Notes: a model not told the origin generated them from the letters alone. 64,000 nucleotides of DNA from an uncultured Hungatella sp. (GCA_947089145.1 CAMUJH010000008.1:27316-91315); one strand, 5' to 3'. Counted from the first letter of the stretch, positions 40,628 to 49,995 are shown. A program made the numbers and translations.

Positions 40628-41810
40628 TATGGAAGCCAGACACGTCATTGAGGCACTGCGTTCCGGCGTTCCTTCCAGGGCGGTAGGACAATATTTTTCC
40701 GAAGCGCGGCCTAAAATTATGAAGGATATTTCCGGGCGGCTGGACATGGTGCGGGAAAAGGGAAAATCTAACGGAATGATCATCAGCGGAAAGTACGGTG
40801 AGGGAAAAACACATCTTCTGAATACGATCTTTAATCTGGCCCATTCCAGCAATATGGTGGTTTCTTATCTGTGCTTAAGCAAAGAGACGCCAATGGACAA
40901 GCTGCATTTGGTGTATCAGAAGGCTTTGCAGAACCTGTACCTGCCGGGACGTCAGCAGCCGGGATTTATGCATGAGCTGGATAAGATTTCTCCCAACAGC
41001 CCTTTAGCCGGAGAAATGCTCCCTTTTGCAGCTAAATATCTGGAGACGGATAAACTGTACTATCTGTTTCGCTCTTATTTGAATACGGAGGATTCGGATG
41101 AGAAATTTCTTCTCCTTGCGGATTTGGAGGGAGATTTTGTTGCCAACGGATCGCTGAAGAAAATCTACAAGAGGATTTTCGGGCAGGTTGTAAAATATAA
41201 TGAAAATTTTACCAAGACGCGGCACTGCGGAGATTATTTTTCTTTTATGAGCCATCTGTTTACTCAGATGGGATACGACGGATGGGTCATCCTTATTGAC
41301 GAAACCGAGCTTATGGGGCGCCTGAGCAAAAAGGCCCGAATTAACGCATATCGGAATATGGCCAGGTTCCTTCTTCCTGAGTTGTGCCCGGAATCTACGT
41401 TTACCTTGTTTGCCCTTACTTCTTCTTACGTGGAAGATGTGATCGAGGGAAAACATGATTATGAGAATCTGGAGAATATTTACCCTATCAGTCAGGAGCC
41501 GGCGCGGACGGTTCTGGATATGCTGGTTAAGGCTCCTCAGCTTATGCCGTTAACAAAAGATGAGATTCACAATGCTCTTTGCAAGATACAGGATTTTCAC
41601 GGACAGGCCTATGGGTGGACTCCCAATGTATCTGCAGAATCCCTGGCGGAGGCTACCAGATCCGGCGGGTATCTCCTGCGGACGAAGATCCGGGCAGCCA
41701 TTGAATTTCTGGATCAGCTTTATCAATATGGGAAAGCGGGCAGGACTACCATCAATGAACTGGGGCAGGAGACGTTTGAGGAGGATGTGCCTTCCATTGA
41801 GGAGTTTTGA
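40620..41810 (+). CDS. P-loop ATPase, BrxC/BrxD-like (DUF2791-like), second copy
   Basis: This ATPase of about 396 residues starts with ARHVIEALRSGVPSRAVGQY, a region I associate with DUF2791/BREX ATP-binding proteins. Walker A is IISGKYGEGKTHLLNTIF near residue 52, Walker B GWVILIDETELMG near residue 222 and a sensor-like TLFALTSSYVEDV near 265. ATG 40620 was chosen for spacing of nine bases after GGAGGAGG; ATG 40614 and TTG 40596 are alternatives. It is related to, but clearly diverged from, the preceding ATPase. No PglX methylase, PglZ phosphatase or BrxL protease is nearby, so it is not a full BREX system. The operon ends at a hairpin shared with the restriction genes. Confidence 0.83.
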   Translation: MYDMEARHVIEALRSGVPSRAVGQYFSEARPKIMKDISGRLDMVREKGKSNGMIISGKYGEGKTHLLNTIFNLAHSSNMVVSYLCLSKETPMDKLHLVYQKALQNLYLPGRQQPGFMHELDKISPNSPLAGEMLPFAAKYLETDKLYYLFRSYLNTEDSDEKFLLLADLEGDFVANGSLKKIYKRIFGQVVKYNENFTKTRHCGDYFSFMSHLFTQMGYDGWVILIDETELMGRLSKKARINAYRNMARFLLPELCPESTFTLFALTSSYVEDVIEGKHDYENLENIYPISQEPARTVLDMLVKAPQLMPLTKDEIHNALCKIQDFHGQAYGWTPNVSAESLAEATRSGGYLLRTKIRAAIEFLDQLYQYGKAGRTTINELGQETFEEDVPSIEEF

Positions 41811-41817
41811 CAGGGAA

Positions 41818-41860
41818 AGGCTGCCGTGCTGAAACGGGCGGGTTTTTAGTACGGCAGCCT
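41818..41860. terminator. Hairpin between convergent ATPase and res genes
   Basis: AGGCTGCCGT (41818-41827) and ACGGCAGCCT (41851-41860) form a perfect 10-bp stem. T-tracts are weak on both strands, so termination strength is uncertain. Confidence 0.55.
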
Positions 41861-41914
41861 CAAAAAAGCTTTCCATGTGAGTAAGAAATGTTCAGCATTA
41901 TCTAATCAGCTTAT

Positions 41915-44110
41915 TTAAAACACATCTGATAATAGTTTCCAGTTGTCACTCTTAATATCATCAGAATAAGTTTTTGTGCAAATGCAAAGTTCACTGCTTT
42001 GCTTATCCTGTCGAACAATACCTCCCAACAAATGATATTTGTCTATGTATTTCTTTAATACTTCAAATTTTTTGGCAGTGTATTTGTCAATATCCTCGCT
42101 ATTACCTGTTTTTGTAAATCCGCCTTTTGTTTCGATTATCCATATACTCCCATCATCCGCTCCAACGATATAATCGGGATAAAATGATTTTTGTTTTCCA
42201 AAATTATCTACATATACAATAGAAAGATACTCAATACCTTTATCCCCATTTTTGTAAAACCATTGAATATGTGAACTGCTCTCACAATAGCGTTCAAAAA
42301 GCTTTTCCGGCGTTGAACGCTTTTCGGCAGAGGAAAGGTAGCCCTTATATACATTTTTGGTCAGTTCCGCCTGCGATTTTGCAGTTCCATCATAAGTAAA
42401 AATCATTTCGAACGGAAAACCAATAGGCTTTTCTGATATTTTCGGTATTGCCATGGAAAGCTGCAGAGTTTCATCTGCCATAGCCTGGCGGACATCCTCA
42501 ACTAACAGATATTTATTGTTAATGACAAAAGCATATAATTCCCTTGTTTCAATTTTGAGAATCTTAGATTCACACCTTAATCCATGAAGAAACAGCTTAC
42601 GTATAATGGTGTTCATACTATTGTAATCCAGGTTAACCTTATACCCAATCTCGGCGACACAATGGTGATACTCTTTACCATGCTTATGTGTATTAAGAGG
42701 TTCATGTATGGATATATTGTTAAGTTCAGCTATGGTTTCTTTTGACAAAGTACTTACGGCACCTGATTTTGTAAAATCGACAATATCTTTTGAAAAAGAG
42801 TATCCATGTGATGTTAATGTTGCCTTATTCTTGGAGGTGTCCCTTTCAATGTGGTATTTCTTTTCGAAATGCTTGTAAATTACTTTCAACGATAATTTTC
42901 CATCACGTGGGTAGGGAACATCGGTTTTATATTCACTGATAAGTATAATGGAACGGTACTCAGGTTTTAGAAACACTTTGTAGGCGTCAAGGGCACCTTT
43001 ACCTAAACTTAACTTTACGCTTTCAGTAAATTTTTCATCCAATGTATACAGATAGCAGCTATCAAGCAAATCGCTTTCATAATGCCTTGCTTCGGGCATA
43101 CGGCGAATTCGACCGATTGTCTGAATTTCAAATACTTCACTCATATTATCTCGAAGCTTAACAAGGATTTGTGCTCTTGGACAGTCCCAACCGGTGGCAA
43201 CTGCCTGTTTTATAATTACAGCAATAGGCCTTGCATTTGAATCTTCGATATCTTCAAGATTCTGCTTTTTATTAGAAAGCCACACAGCGAGAGTATTATT
43301 TTCATAGGTAATTCCCTTGTTTTCAAAATATTTTTCTGTTCGTTCAAGCAAAGCGTCCGATTTATTCGGAATTTGTACTATAATAAGAGGATTGATTTGT
43401 GCCTTCCGATTCAGATACTCTGCTCGCAGTTCTCTTTGCTTTGCAATCGCTTTATCAAGCAGATATGTAATTTGATCGTCAATACTAATATGCTGTTCAA
43501 AATTTTCGTTGATAATAAGCAGTTTTTTGATTAATCCTTCTGCTATAACATCTTCTTCAGGAATATCAATTAAAGTGGCGTTTTTATAATTTTTAGGCGT
43601 GGCAGAACAACGAATTATCTTGTCAGAATGAAAAAGTTCAATGATGTCATCAGCTTTAATGGTGTCGTTTTGGTGAGATTCATCAACAATAATTTTAAAT
43701 TTTAAACCGTTATCAAGTGCATTGCGTATATGTTCTATAAAATTAGTTCGTTCACTTTCTTTAAGCGCATTATTACCTTTCTTCGTGAGTTTTTCCCAGT
43801 TAAAAAAACAGGCATCATTTTCTTCAAAACCAAAAGTCATAATATCAGAAAGTAATTTTGTTTTACTTCCATAAATATACCTATCCATTTTTTCCTTACT
43901 TTGTTCTTCCAGATTACCTTTGCCGGGAGTAAGCCATACAAACACAGATTTGTAATTACTTTTGAAATACTCATCCATAAAGTGTGTAAGAATAATTGTT
44001 TTCCCACTCCCTGTACAACTTTTTAGGATAATATCTCTATTTGGCTTTTCCATTGCAGTAATCAAATCAGCAATTGCTTTTAACTGAAAATTTGCAAGAG
44101 CAATATCCAT
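41915..44110 (-). CDS. res: Type III restriction enzyme, Res subunit
   Basis: This 731-residue restriction subunit joins an SF2 helicase and an endonuclease. Motif I is CTGSGKTIILTHF near residue 30, motif II IIVDESHQND near 143, motif III IRCSATPKN near 170 and motif VI TIGRIRRMPE near 333. The C-terminal PD-(D/E)XK nuclease shows FYPDYIVGADDGSIWIIETK near 650. Typical type III Res subunits are nearer 900-1000 residues, so this is a short form, but all motifs are intact. It lies two bases after mod on the same strand. Base composition is much more AT-rich than its neighbours, which together with mod suggests horizontal acquisition. Confidence 0.92.
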   Translation of the reverse strand: MDIALANFQLKAIADLITAMEKPNRDIILKSCTGSGKTIILTHFMDEYFKSNYKSVFVWLTPGKGNLEEQSKEKMDRYIYGSKTKLLSDIMTFGFEENDACFFNWEKLTKKGNNALKESERTNFIEHIRNALDNGLKFKIIVDESHQNDTIKADDIIELFHSDKIIRCSATPKNYKNATLIDIPEEDVIAEGLIKKLLIINENFEQHISIDDQITYLLDKAIAKQRELRAEYLNRKAQINPLIIVQIPNKSDALLERTEKYFENKGITYENNTLAVWLSNKKQNLEDIEDSNARPIAVIIKQAVATGWDCPRAQILVKLRDNMSEVFEIQTIGRIRRMPEARHYESDLLDSCYLYTLDEKFTESVKLSLGKGALDAYKVFLKPEYRSIILISEYKTDVPYPRDGKLSLKVIYKHFEKKYHIERDTSKNKATLTSHGYSFSKDIVDFTKSGAVSTLSKETIAELNNISIHEPLNTHKHGKEYHHCVAEIGYKVNLDYNSMNTIIRKLFLHGLRCESKILKIETRELYAFVINNKYLLVEDVRQAMADETLQLSMAIPKISEKPIGFPFEMIFTYDGTAKSQAELTKNVYKGYLSSAEKRSTPEKLFERYCESSSHIQWFYKNGDKGIEYLSIVYVDNFGKQKSFYPDYIVGADDGSIWIIETKGGFTKTGNSEDIDKYTAKKFEVLKKYIDKYHLLGGIVRQDKQSSELCICTKTYSDDIKSDNWKLLSDVF

Positions 44111-44112
44111 TG

Positions 44113-45915
44113 TTACCCCTCCAATTCCTTATAATAATAATCTGGAATAATGTTTATTCTTATATTTCTGTCTTTTAACGTCTGTGCCTGCTGTGAATCC
44201 ATTAAAATATCATGTCCTAGATATAGTTTACTGCATTTGCTGTTTTCATCAATATGTGCAATAAATTCATCAAGTTCTTCTTCGGAAAGAACAATAGCGA
44301 TTTCAGAATTTTCCATAAAATTAATGCCATTTTCCAGTTCCACTAGTTCACGAATATGCTTTAATAGTTCGTCAGCATATTCATAATACAGACGATCTGA
44401 GACGGGCACATAATTCACTTTGTAATATTTAAGAGTTGCAGCATAGTGTTTTTTCTCAATGACCCGCCTAAGGCGTTCATAGGTAACATCTTTGCAGATG
44501 TTGTTTTCATTATTAGTACAAAGGATAAATTTACGTTTACTATCCTTATTTATGGCATTATAATCCATAACAGCATGTCCCGTTGAGCCGGAACCTGCAA
44601 AAAAGTCTAGGACAATACTCTCATTGCTTGACGCAATTTGAAGGATACGCTCAAGTAACCTTATGGGTTTAGGTGTATCAAATGGGATGATTCCATCAAA
44701 TATAGATTTTAATTCTTTTTTTGCTTCATCTGTATGACCTACTTCATCATACATCCAATAATTAGTGGCAATTCGTCCGCCTACGGAATCAGCATATACT
44801 TTACGACGGATTCCACCCTTTCCCCCGCTTGTAAAATAAAACCGAGGCCAAGGCCCTTTGTCAAAAACTTTCTTGGCTAAGGGATATGATTCCTCAAACG
44901 GTTTTTCCAAAACAATAGCTTTTACATGTTTCCTCACTTCTGAAACAGAAACTCCGCAGATCTCTGCTCTTTTTTCGTCGTCATGCAGGTCTTCAAGCTT
45001 GTATTTACACCATCCATTCATATATTCCAACATCTGTTCTTGACTATATCGCCAATGTGCAGTGTTATTAGGATAAAGCATTTCACCTGTTAACGGATGT
45101 TGTATAGCATATACCATTCCTTGATGTGTTTTGGCATCTGAAGCAATCGGGGAACCGCTCATCCAAGCACATCTGTCACCATCAGGGTTTTTATAGGAAG
45201 CGTCCATTTTTGCTGTTCTTGGCAATTTGTTCGGTTCCCAATATTCTTGCTTGCTATAGACTAAAATATGTTCTACTTCTAAAGGAATACCTTTAGAATC
45301 ATTACGAATTGAATAAGTGCGCTGCCAGGAAATATTTGCAATAAAACAATTCTCACCAAATATTGAATCGCATAGGAACCTTAAGCCTGCTTCCTCTTTA
45401 TCATCAATAGATATAAAGATCGCACCATTTTTTGATAGCAGATTTTTAGAAATAAGTAAGCGCTTAGACATAAATGAAAGCCATTTGGAATGGGAAAACA
45501 AATCTGTTTTATCCACGAAGACATCGTCATAGATAAAATCTTTGTTTCCTGTGTTATATGGCGGATCTATATAAATAAGGTCGATTTTTCCCTTGTGTGT
45601 TTTTTCGAGCAGCTTCAAAGAGGCAAGATTGTCTCCTTCAACAAGAAAATTCATTTGTCCGCCATTTGAGATAAAAAGCTCTTTTTCTTCTGTTAAAACG
45701 GGAATTTGGGTATCAAGTACTTCATCAATTCCTTCTCTGTGCTCTTCAAACACAAGTCCGTATTTTTTTCCGTACACATCTTTTTCCAGTTCGGCAAGAT
45801 ATGTAAGCAGATTGCCAGTATTTTCGTCTTGCGGAGCAGACGCAATAAAGATTCGAATTTCGCTGATTTTTGCAAGCAGGTCATCTCGCTTTTGTTTTGA
45901 GATATTTGTACTCAT
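44113..45915 (-). CDS. mod: Type III DNA methyltransferase, Mod subunit
   Basis: This is a 600-residue N6-adenine methyltransferase and specificity subunit. The catalytic motif IDPPYNTGNKDF is at residues 116-127 and the SAM-binding motif LDFFAGSGSTGHAVMD near residue 445, the order of beta-group enzymes as in type III Mod. The stretch between them, about residues 190-400, holds the target-recognition domain and sets the methylated site, which cannot be read from sequence. It forms an operon with res, two bases downstream. Its start lies in an AT-rich region with an extended -10 TGC-TATAAT on the minus strand at 46025-46030, a probable promoter without a good -35 box. Confidence 0.93.
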   Translation of the reverse strand: MSTNISKQKRDDLLAKISEIRIFIASAPQDENTGNLLTYLAELEKDVYGKKYGLVFEEHREGIDEVLDTQIPVLTEEKELFISNGGQMNFLVEGDNLASLKLLEKTHKGKIDLIYIDPPYNTGNKDFIYDDVFVDKTDLFSHSKWLSFMSKRLLISKNLLSKNGAIFISIDDKEEAGLRFLCDSIFGENCFIANISWQRTYSIRNDSKGIPLEVEHILVYSKQEYWEPNKLPRTAKMDASYKNPDGDRCAWMSGSPIASDAKTHQGMVYAIQHPLTGEMLYPNNTAHWRYSQEQMLEYMNGWCKYKLEDLHDDEKRAEICGVSVSEVRKHVKAIVLEKPFEESYPLAKKVFDKGPWPRFYFTSGGKGGIRRKVYADSVGGRIATNYWMYDEVGHTDEAKKELKSIFDGIIPFDTPKPIRLLERILQIASSNESIVLDFFAGSGSTGHAVMDYNAINKDSKRKFILCTNNENNICKDVTYERLRRVIEKKHYAATLKYYKVNYVPVSDRLYYEYADELLKHIRELVELENGINFMENSEIAIVLSEEELDEFIAHIDENSKCSKLYLGHDILMDSQQAQTLKDRNIRINIIPDYYYKELEG

Positions 45916-46188
45916 TTCTCATTTTGCCTTTCTTTTGCTTTTTACTATGTAGGAGCAGATGTGTTTTTATCAGCCATTTAAGCAAGATTTCTGTACAAAT
46001 TATGTAAAAACTGTATGTCGTATTATTATAGCATATAAATCAGCAAACCGCCACAATGAGCAGCACGCAATTAATTTTATCAAGATACAAGGCTTTGGGG
46101 CGCCCTTGACATGCGAAGTCCTTCATCAAGCTGCACAGCCAGATCCAGCAGGCATATATATAAGTAAGCTCTTTACGGAATTTGTGGA
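45916..46188. other. Spacer upstream of mod, no gene supported
   Basis: These 273 bases hold the probable mod leader and a minus-strand extended -10 box at 46025-46030. A short plus-strand frame ending at 46192 has no good start or recognisable product and may be a remnant. Composition changes from AT-rich to average near 46090, which could mark the right edge of the acquired restriction cassette. Confidence 0.4.
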
Positions 46189-46217
46189 TTGACAGATACC
46201 TCCAGAACTCTTAGAAT
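46189..46217 (+). promoter_or_regulatory. Promoter of the hydrolase-MurF-like-ddl operon
   Basis: TTGACA (46189-46194), a 17-base spacer and TAGAAT (46212-46217), 52 bases before the start of the hydrolase gene. Confidence 0.75.
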
Positions 46218-46269
46218 AGGAATAACTGTGAAAATATAGCAGACAACCAAAAAAAGAAAGGTTTAAGAC

Positions 46270-47046
46270 ATGGAGATTGTCATAGATGGATACAAAATTT
46301 CCTACAAAGAATCCGGGGACGGGGAAGACACAGCCGTAATCCTGCAGGGCTGGGGCACCAGCATGGCAGTCTACGATTCGGTTGCGTCCTGCCTCACCTC
46401 CAAATACAGAGTCATACAGTTGGATTTCCCTGGCTTTGGAGACAGCGATGAACCCCGCGAACCATGGTCAGTGGAGGACTATGCCAGGTTTTTCCTGAAA
46501 TTTATAGAAATGCTTAACATCAAAAAAGCCGCCCTCATAGGCCACTCTTACGGCGGCAGAGTCATTATCCGACTGGCCTCCAGGCCGTCCCTGCCCTTTG
46601 AGATTTTGAAGATTGTACTCATTGACAGCGCCGGAATCCTGCCCCAGAAGACGTTCAGGCAGAAACTAAGAATAAAAACTTACAAGATAATAAAAAAAAT
46701 CGTCAGCCTGAAGCCGGTCTATGCCATATGCCCCGAATTTATCGACGACTGGAAAAGCCGTCAAGGCTCTGCGGACTATCGCAATGCGTCGCCTATGATG
46801 CGGCAGTGCATGGTAAAGGCCGTTAATGAAGATCTGACCGGCCTTTTAAAAGATATTAAACAGGATACTTTGCTTATTTGGGGCGAAAACGATACGGCAA
46901 CCCCTTTGTCTGACGGAAAGCTGATGGAGCAGCTTATACCGGAGGCGGGATTGGCTGTGATTAAGGGGGCAGGTCATTTCAGCTTTTTAGATCAGCCGGC
47001 AGTATTTCGCAGGATCATGGAATCATATTTTAATATGGGAGATTAG
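46270..47046 (+). CDS. Alpha/beta-fold hydrolase
   Basis: This is a 258-residue cytoplasmic alpha/beta hydrolase. The nucleophile elbow is ALIGHSYGGRVIIR near residue 92, with serine as nucleophile. The acid lies in LLIWGENDTATPL near residue 202 and the catalytic histidine in GAGHFSFLDQ near 240. An oxyanion HG-type motif is seen in LQGWGTSMAVYD near residue 27. It starts the operon with the MurF-like ligase and Ddl, eight bases before the former. The substrate is unknown; co-transcription with two peptidoglycan-precursor enzymes suggests a role in cell-envelope metabolism or amide/ester cleavage of a precursor. Confidence 0.85.
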   Translation: MEIVIDGYKISYKESGDGEDTAVILQGWGTSMAVYDSVASCLTSKYRVIQLDFPGFGDSDEPREPWSVEDYARFFLKFIEMLNIKKAALIGHSYGGRVIIRLASRPSLPFEILKIVLIDSAGILPQKTFRQKLRIKTYKIIKKIVSLKPVYAICPEFIDDWKSRQGSADYRNASPMMRQCMVKAVNEDLTGLLKDIKQDTLLIWGENDTATPLSDGKLMEQLIPEAGLAVIKGAGHFSFLDQPAVFRRIMESYFNMGD

Positions 47047-47054
47047 TTCAGAAA

Positions 47055-48659
47055 ATGAAGATTATATTGGCAGCGGAGATAATACTGAGCTTAGTGGCCA
47101 GCTTTTTCGCCATGTGCTACAACATGCATATGTTTCAGCTTAACGGCTATAAAAATCAGGAACATGCAGCCTGGCTGAGGAAAAATGAAAGAAAACAGAG
47201 ACTGCTTTATGCCGGACTTTTTGTAAGTCTTCTGGCAGGTCTTTTTCCAAATCCGTTTACTGCGGCTCTTTGTGTGGCCTGTACGCTTCTGATTGTATGG
47301 TATTACCGGACGTTAAGATTAAACAATACCAAGAAAAAGCTTGTGTATACCAACCGGGTAAAAAGGCTTATAGCTACAGACATATGTCTGAGCCTTATTT
47401 TGCTGCCTGTTGTGTATCTGACAGGAAAGATTCAGGGATTATGGGTTTACACCGGCATTGTTATGTGCATCCAGGGGGTTATTCTCTTGCCTGCCAACGT
47501 GATTAACAGCCCTGTTGAAAAGGGAATTAACCAGCGCTATATCAATGATGCCAAAAGACTTCTGAAAGAAAATGACCGCCTGACCGTTATCGGCATAACC
47601 GGAAGTTACGGGAAAACCAGTGTAAAATATTTTCTTAATACCCTTCTGCAAAGCAGATTTAACGTGCTGATGACTCCGGCCAGCTATAATACCCCCATGG
47701 GTGTGGTCAAGACCATAAGAGGTTCCTTAAAACCCGCTCATGAGATCTTTATTTGCGAAATGGGAGCCCGCCATGTAGGTGACATAAAAGAAATATGCGA
47801 CATCGTACATCCAAACCATGGAATCATCACCTCCATCGGCCCTCAGCATCTGGAAACCTTTTTCAATATGGACAACATAAAATCCACCAAATTTGAACTG
47901 GCTGACGCCCTGCCAAAAGACGGAATGCTGTTCTTAAACGGAGACAATTCCTATATAAATGACCATATAAAGGAAAAAGGCCAGATGTATGGCAACAGGA
48001 TCTTTTACGGCGCAGACTTTGGCACCGACAGGGTTCCAGGGGCGCTGGAACCCGGCAAAAGTTACCATGCTTCTGATATCAGACTGTCCCGGCTTGGAAC
48101 AGAGTTTAAAGTCACAGCTCCTGACGGCGAAACGGAGCAGTTTCAGATGCGCCTTATCGGTGCGCACAATGTGGCCAATGTTGTGGGGGCCATAGCAGTG
48201 TCCCACAAACTGGGCATTGCCCTCAAAGATTTAAAAGTTCCTGTGCGCCGCCTCCAGTCGGTGGAACACCGCATGAAGATACTGGATAAAGGCCCGGTGA
48301 CTATTATTGATGATGCGTTCAATTCCAATCCTGCAGGCTCCAGGGCGGCAGTGGAAACCCTGGCCATGTTTGACGGGGTGCGGATTCTCATTACCCCAGG
48401 CATGGTAGAACTGGGGGCGGAAGAAGAGCGGTATAATTATGAGTTCGGCACCTACGCCGCTGCTTGCTGCGACTATATTGCCCTGGTAGGAAAAAAGCAC
48501 ACAGAGCCCATTCGCAGGGGGATTCAGGATTCCGGGTTTTCCATGGATAAATGTAAAACCGTGGAAAAACTGGAGGAGGCTTTAACCTGGGCCTATGCCG
48601 TAAAAGAGCAGGAGCATAAATATATTCTGCTGGAAAACGATTTGCCGGATAATTATTGA
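47055..48659 (+). CDS. Membrane-anchored MurF-like Mur ligase
   Basis: This 534-residue protein has an N-terminal membrane part of four to five hydrophobic segments (residues 1-150) fused to a Mur ligase. The ATP loop is IGITGSYGKTSVKYFLN near residue 178, then CEMGARHVGDIKEI near 235, IGPQHLETF near 260, IIDDAFNSNPAG near 418 and LITPGMVELG near 440, as in MurF (UDP-MurNAc-tripeptide--D-Ala-D-Ala ligase). Standard MurF is about 450 residues and soluble; the membrane anchor is unusual. It is followed by ddl, which would supply the dipeptide. It may be a second MurF acting at the membrane or on a modified substrate. The C-terminus LLENDLPDNY is conserved-looking. Confidence 0.83.
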   Translation: MKIILAAEIILSLVASFFAMCYNMHMFQLNGYKNQEHAAWLRKNERKQRLLYAGLFVSLLAGLFPNPFTAALCVACTLLIVWYYRTLRLNNTKKKLVYTNRVKRLIATDICLSLILLPVVYLTGKIQGLWVYTGIVMCIQGVILLPANVINSPVEKGINQRYINDAKRLLKENDRLTVIGITGSYGKTSVKYFLNTLLQSRFNVLMTPASYNTPMGVVKTIRGSLKPAHEIFICEMGARHVGDIKEICDIVHPNHGIITSIGPQHLETFFNMDNIKSTKFELADALPKDGMLFLNGDNSYINDHIKEKGQMYGNRIFYGADFGTDRVPGALEPGKSYHASDIRLSRLGTEFKVTAPDGETEQFQMRLIGAHNVANVVGAIAVSHKLGIALKDLKVPVRRLQSVEHRMKILDKGPVTIIDDAFNSNPAGSRAAVETLAMFDGVRILITPGMVELGAEEERYNYEFGTYAAACCDYIALVGKKHTEPIRRGIQDSGFSMDKCKTVEKLEEALTWAYAVKEQEHKYILLENDLPDNY

Positions 48660-48703
48660 GAAAAACTGCTGGAATTTAGGAGATTGAGAGGAGATTTGAG
48701 ATT

Positions 48704-49882
48704 ATGAAGACAAAAGTAGCAGTACTCTTTGGGGGAAAGAGCGTGGAACATGAGGTTTCCATCATCTCAGCCATCCAGGCCATTATGAATATGGATAAAG
48801 AGAAATATGAGATTATCCCGGTGTATATCACAAAAGACGGTGATATGTATACAGGGGAAAAGGCCGGCGACATTGAAGCCTACAAAAATATCCCGGAACT
48901 TTTGAAAAAATCTCAGAAAGTTATGTTTTTCAGAGAAAACGGCCAGATATCCCTGGTGCCTGTCCCCATGAAAAGATTTGGGAAAAATAACGCCATTGCC
49001 GTGGACATTGCGTTTCCCATTGTCCACGGGACCAATGAGGAAGACGGAGCCCTCCAGGGCTATTTAAAGACCCTGGGGCTTCCCTTTGTAGGCTGCGATG
49101 TGACTGCTGCCGCTTTGGGAATGGACAAATATTATACGAAGGCGGTTCTGAAAGACAACGGGGTTCCCGTCTTAGACTGCATTCTCTTTAAAGCATCAGA
49201 CTACCAGGATGTGGCTGCCATAATTGCCAGGGTGGAGGAAAAATTCAGGTATCCGGTTATCATTAAGCCGGTAAACCTTGGCTCCAGCGTGGGAATCAGC
49301 GTGGCAAAGAACAAAACGGAACTGGAGAAATCCATAGACGATGCCTACGCCTATGCTGCAAGGATACTTGTGGAACCTGCAATTGTGAATCTTCGGGAGA
49401 TCAACTGCGCCGTACTTGGAGACGAGAATGAAGCCATTGCTTCGGAATGCGAAGAACCTCTCCATTCAGATGATATCTTAAGCTATGAGGATAAATACTT
49501 AAACAACGCCAAAGGAGGTTCCAAAGGGATGGCCAGCGTGTCCAGAAAAATCCCGGCGGAGCTTTCGGCAGAAAGACGGGAAGAGATCCAAAACATGGCA
49601 ATAAAGGCGTTCCAGTGTTTGGGATGCAACGGAGTCTCAAGAATTGATTTTATGATTGACAGGGACACGGACAGACTGTATCTTAATGAGATTAATACCA
49701 TACCTGGATCGCTGGCTTTTTATCTGTGGGAGCCTATAGGCATAAAATATCCGGAACTGTTGGACAGGATGATTCAACTGGCCATGAAGAGGGAGCGGGA
49801 GGAGAAAAGCCTTACCTTTACCTTTGAGACGAATATTTTGAATCAGCAGACACTTTCCGGAGCCAAGGGTGTGAAGCGGTAA
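48704..49882 (+). CDS. ddl: D-alanine--D-alanine ligase
   Basis: This 392-residue ATP-grasp ligase joins two D-alanines for peptidoglycan. The N-terminal motif is LFGGKSVEHEVSIIS near residue 8. ATP-binding elements include PVIIKPVNLGSSVGIS near 185, the omega-loop segment ILSYEDKYL near 265, and the C-terminal metal and substrate motif LYLNEINTIPGSLAFYLWE near 328. The tyrosine in the omega loop argues for D-Ala-D-Ala rather than D-Ala-D-lactate specificity. It follows the MurF-like gene by 44 bases and ends at a strong hairpin. The order MurF-like then Ddl matches successive pathway use of the dipeptide. Confidence 0.93.
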   Translation: MKTKVAVLFGGKSVEHEVSIISAIQAIMNMDKEKYEIIPVYITKDGDMYTGEKAGDIEAYKNIPELLKKSQKVMFFRENGQISLVPVPMKRFGKNNAIAVDIAFPIVHGTNEEDGALQGYLKTLGLPFVGCDVTAAALGMDKYYTKAVLKDNGVPVLDCILFKASDYQDVAAIIARVEEKFRYPVIIKPVNLGSSVGISVAKNKTELEKSIDDAYAYAARILVEPAIVNLREINCAVLGDENEAIASECEEPLHSDDILSYEDKYLNNAKGGSKGMASVSRKIPAELSAERREEIQNMAIKAFQCLGCNGVSRIDFMIDRDTDRLYLNEINTIPGSLAFYLWEPIGIKYPELLDRMIQLAMKREREEKSLTFTFETNILNQQTLSGAKGVKR

Positions 49883-49899
49883 GAGTGTCTCCACAGTTT

Positions 49900-49947
49900 T
49901 ATGGGCTGCTGTATTGAGGACAAAAAGCCTCATTACGGCAGCCCATA
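49900..49947. terminator. Bidirectional terminator between ddl and sulfite reductase gene
   Basis: TATGGGCTGCTGTA (49900-49913) pairs with TACGGCAGCCCATA (49934-49947) with one G-U-type position. It serves two convergent genes. Confidence 0.72.
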
Positions 49948-49995
49948 TATCTCCTGAAACAAAAGCAGTATTGAAATCCTGCTTTTAGGTTTTAG

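Noticed and set aside
36684-45915. A complete BREX or DISARM system
   Set aside because: No PglX-type methylase, PglZ phosphatase, BrxL protease or DISARM helicase/phospholipase genes are present; the only methylase is the type III Mod.
45959-46192. A 77-residue plus-strand open frame upstream of the hydrolase gene
   Set aside because: It has no ribosome binding site or recognised motif and overlaps the promoter at 46189; at most a remnant.
48704-49882. VanA-type D-alanine--D-lactate ligase (glycopeptide resistance)
   Set aside because: The omega loop contains the tyrosine typical of D-Ala-D-Ala ligases, and no vanH or vanX genes are adjacent.
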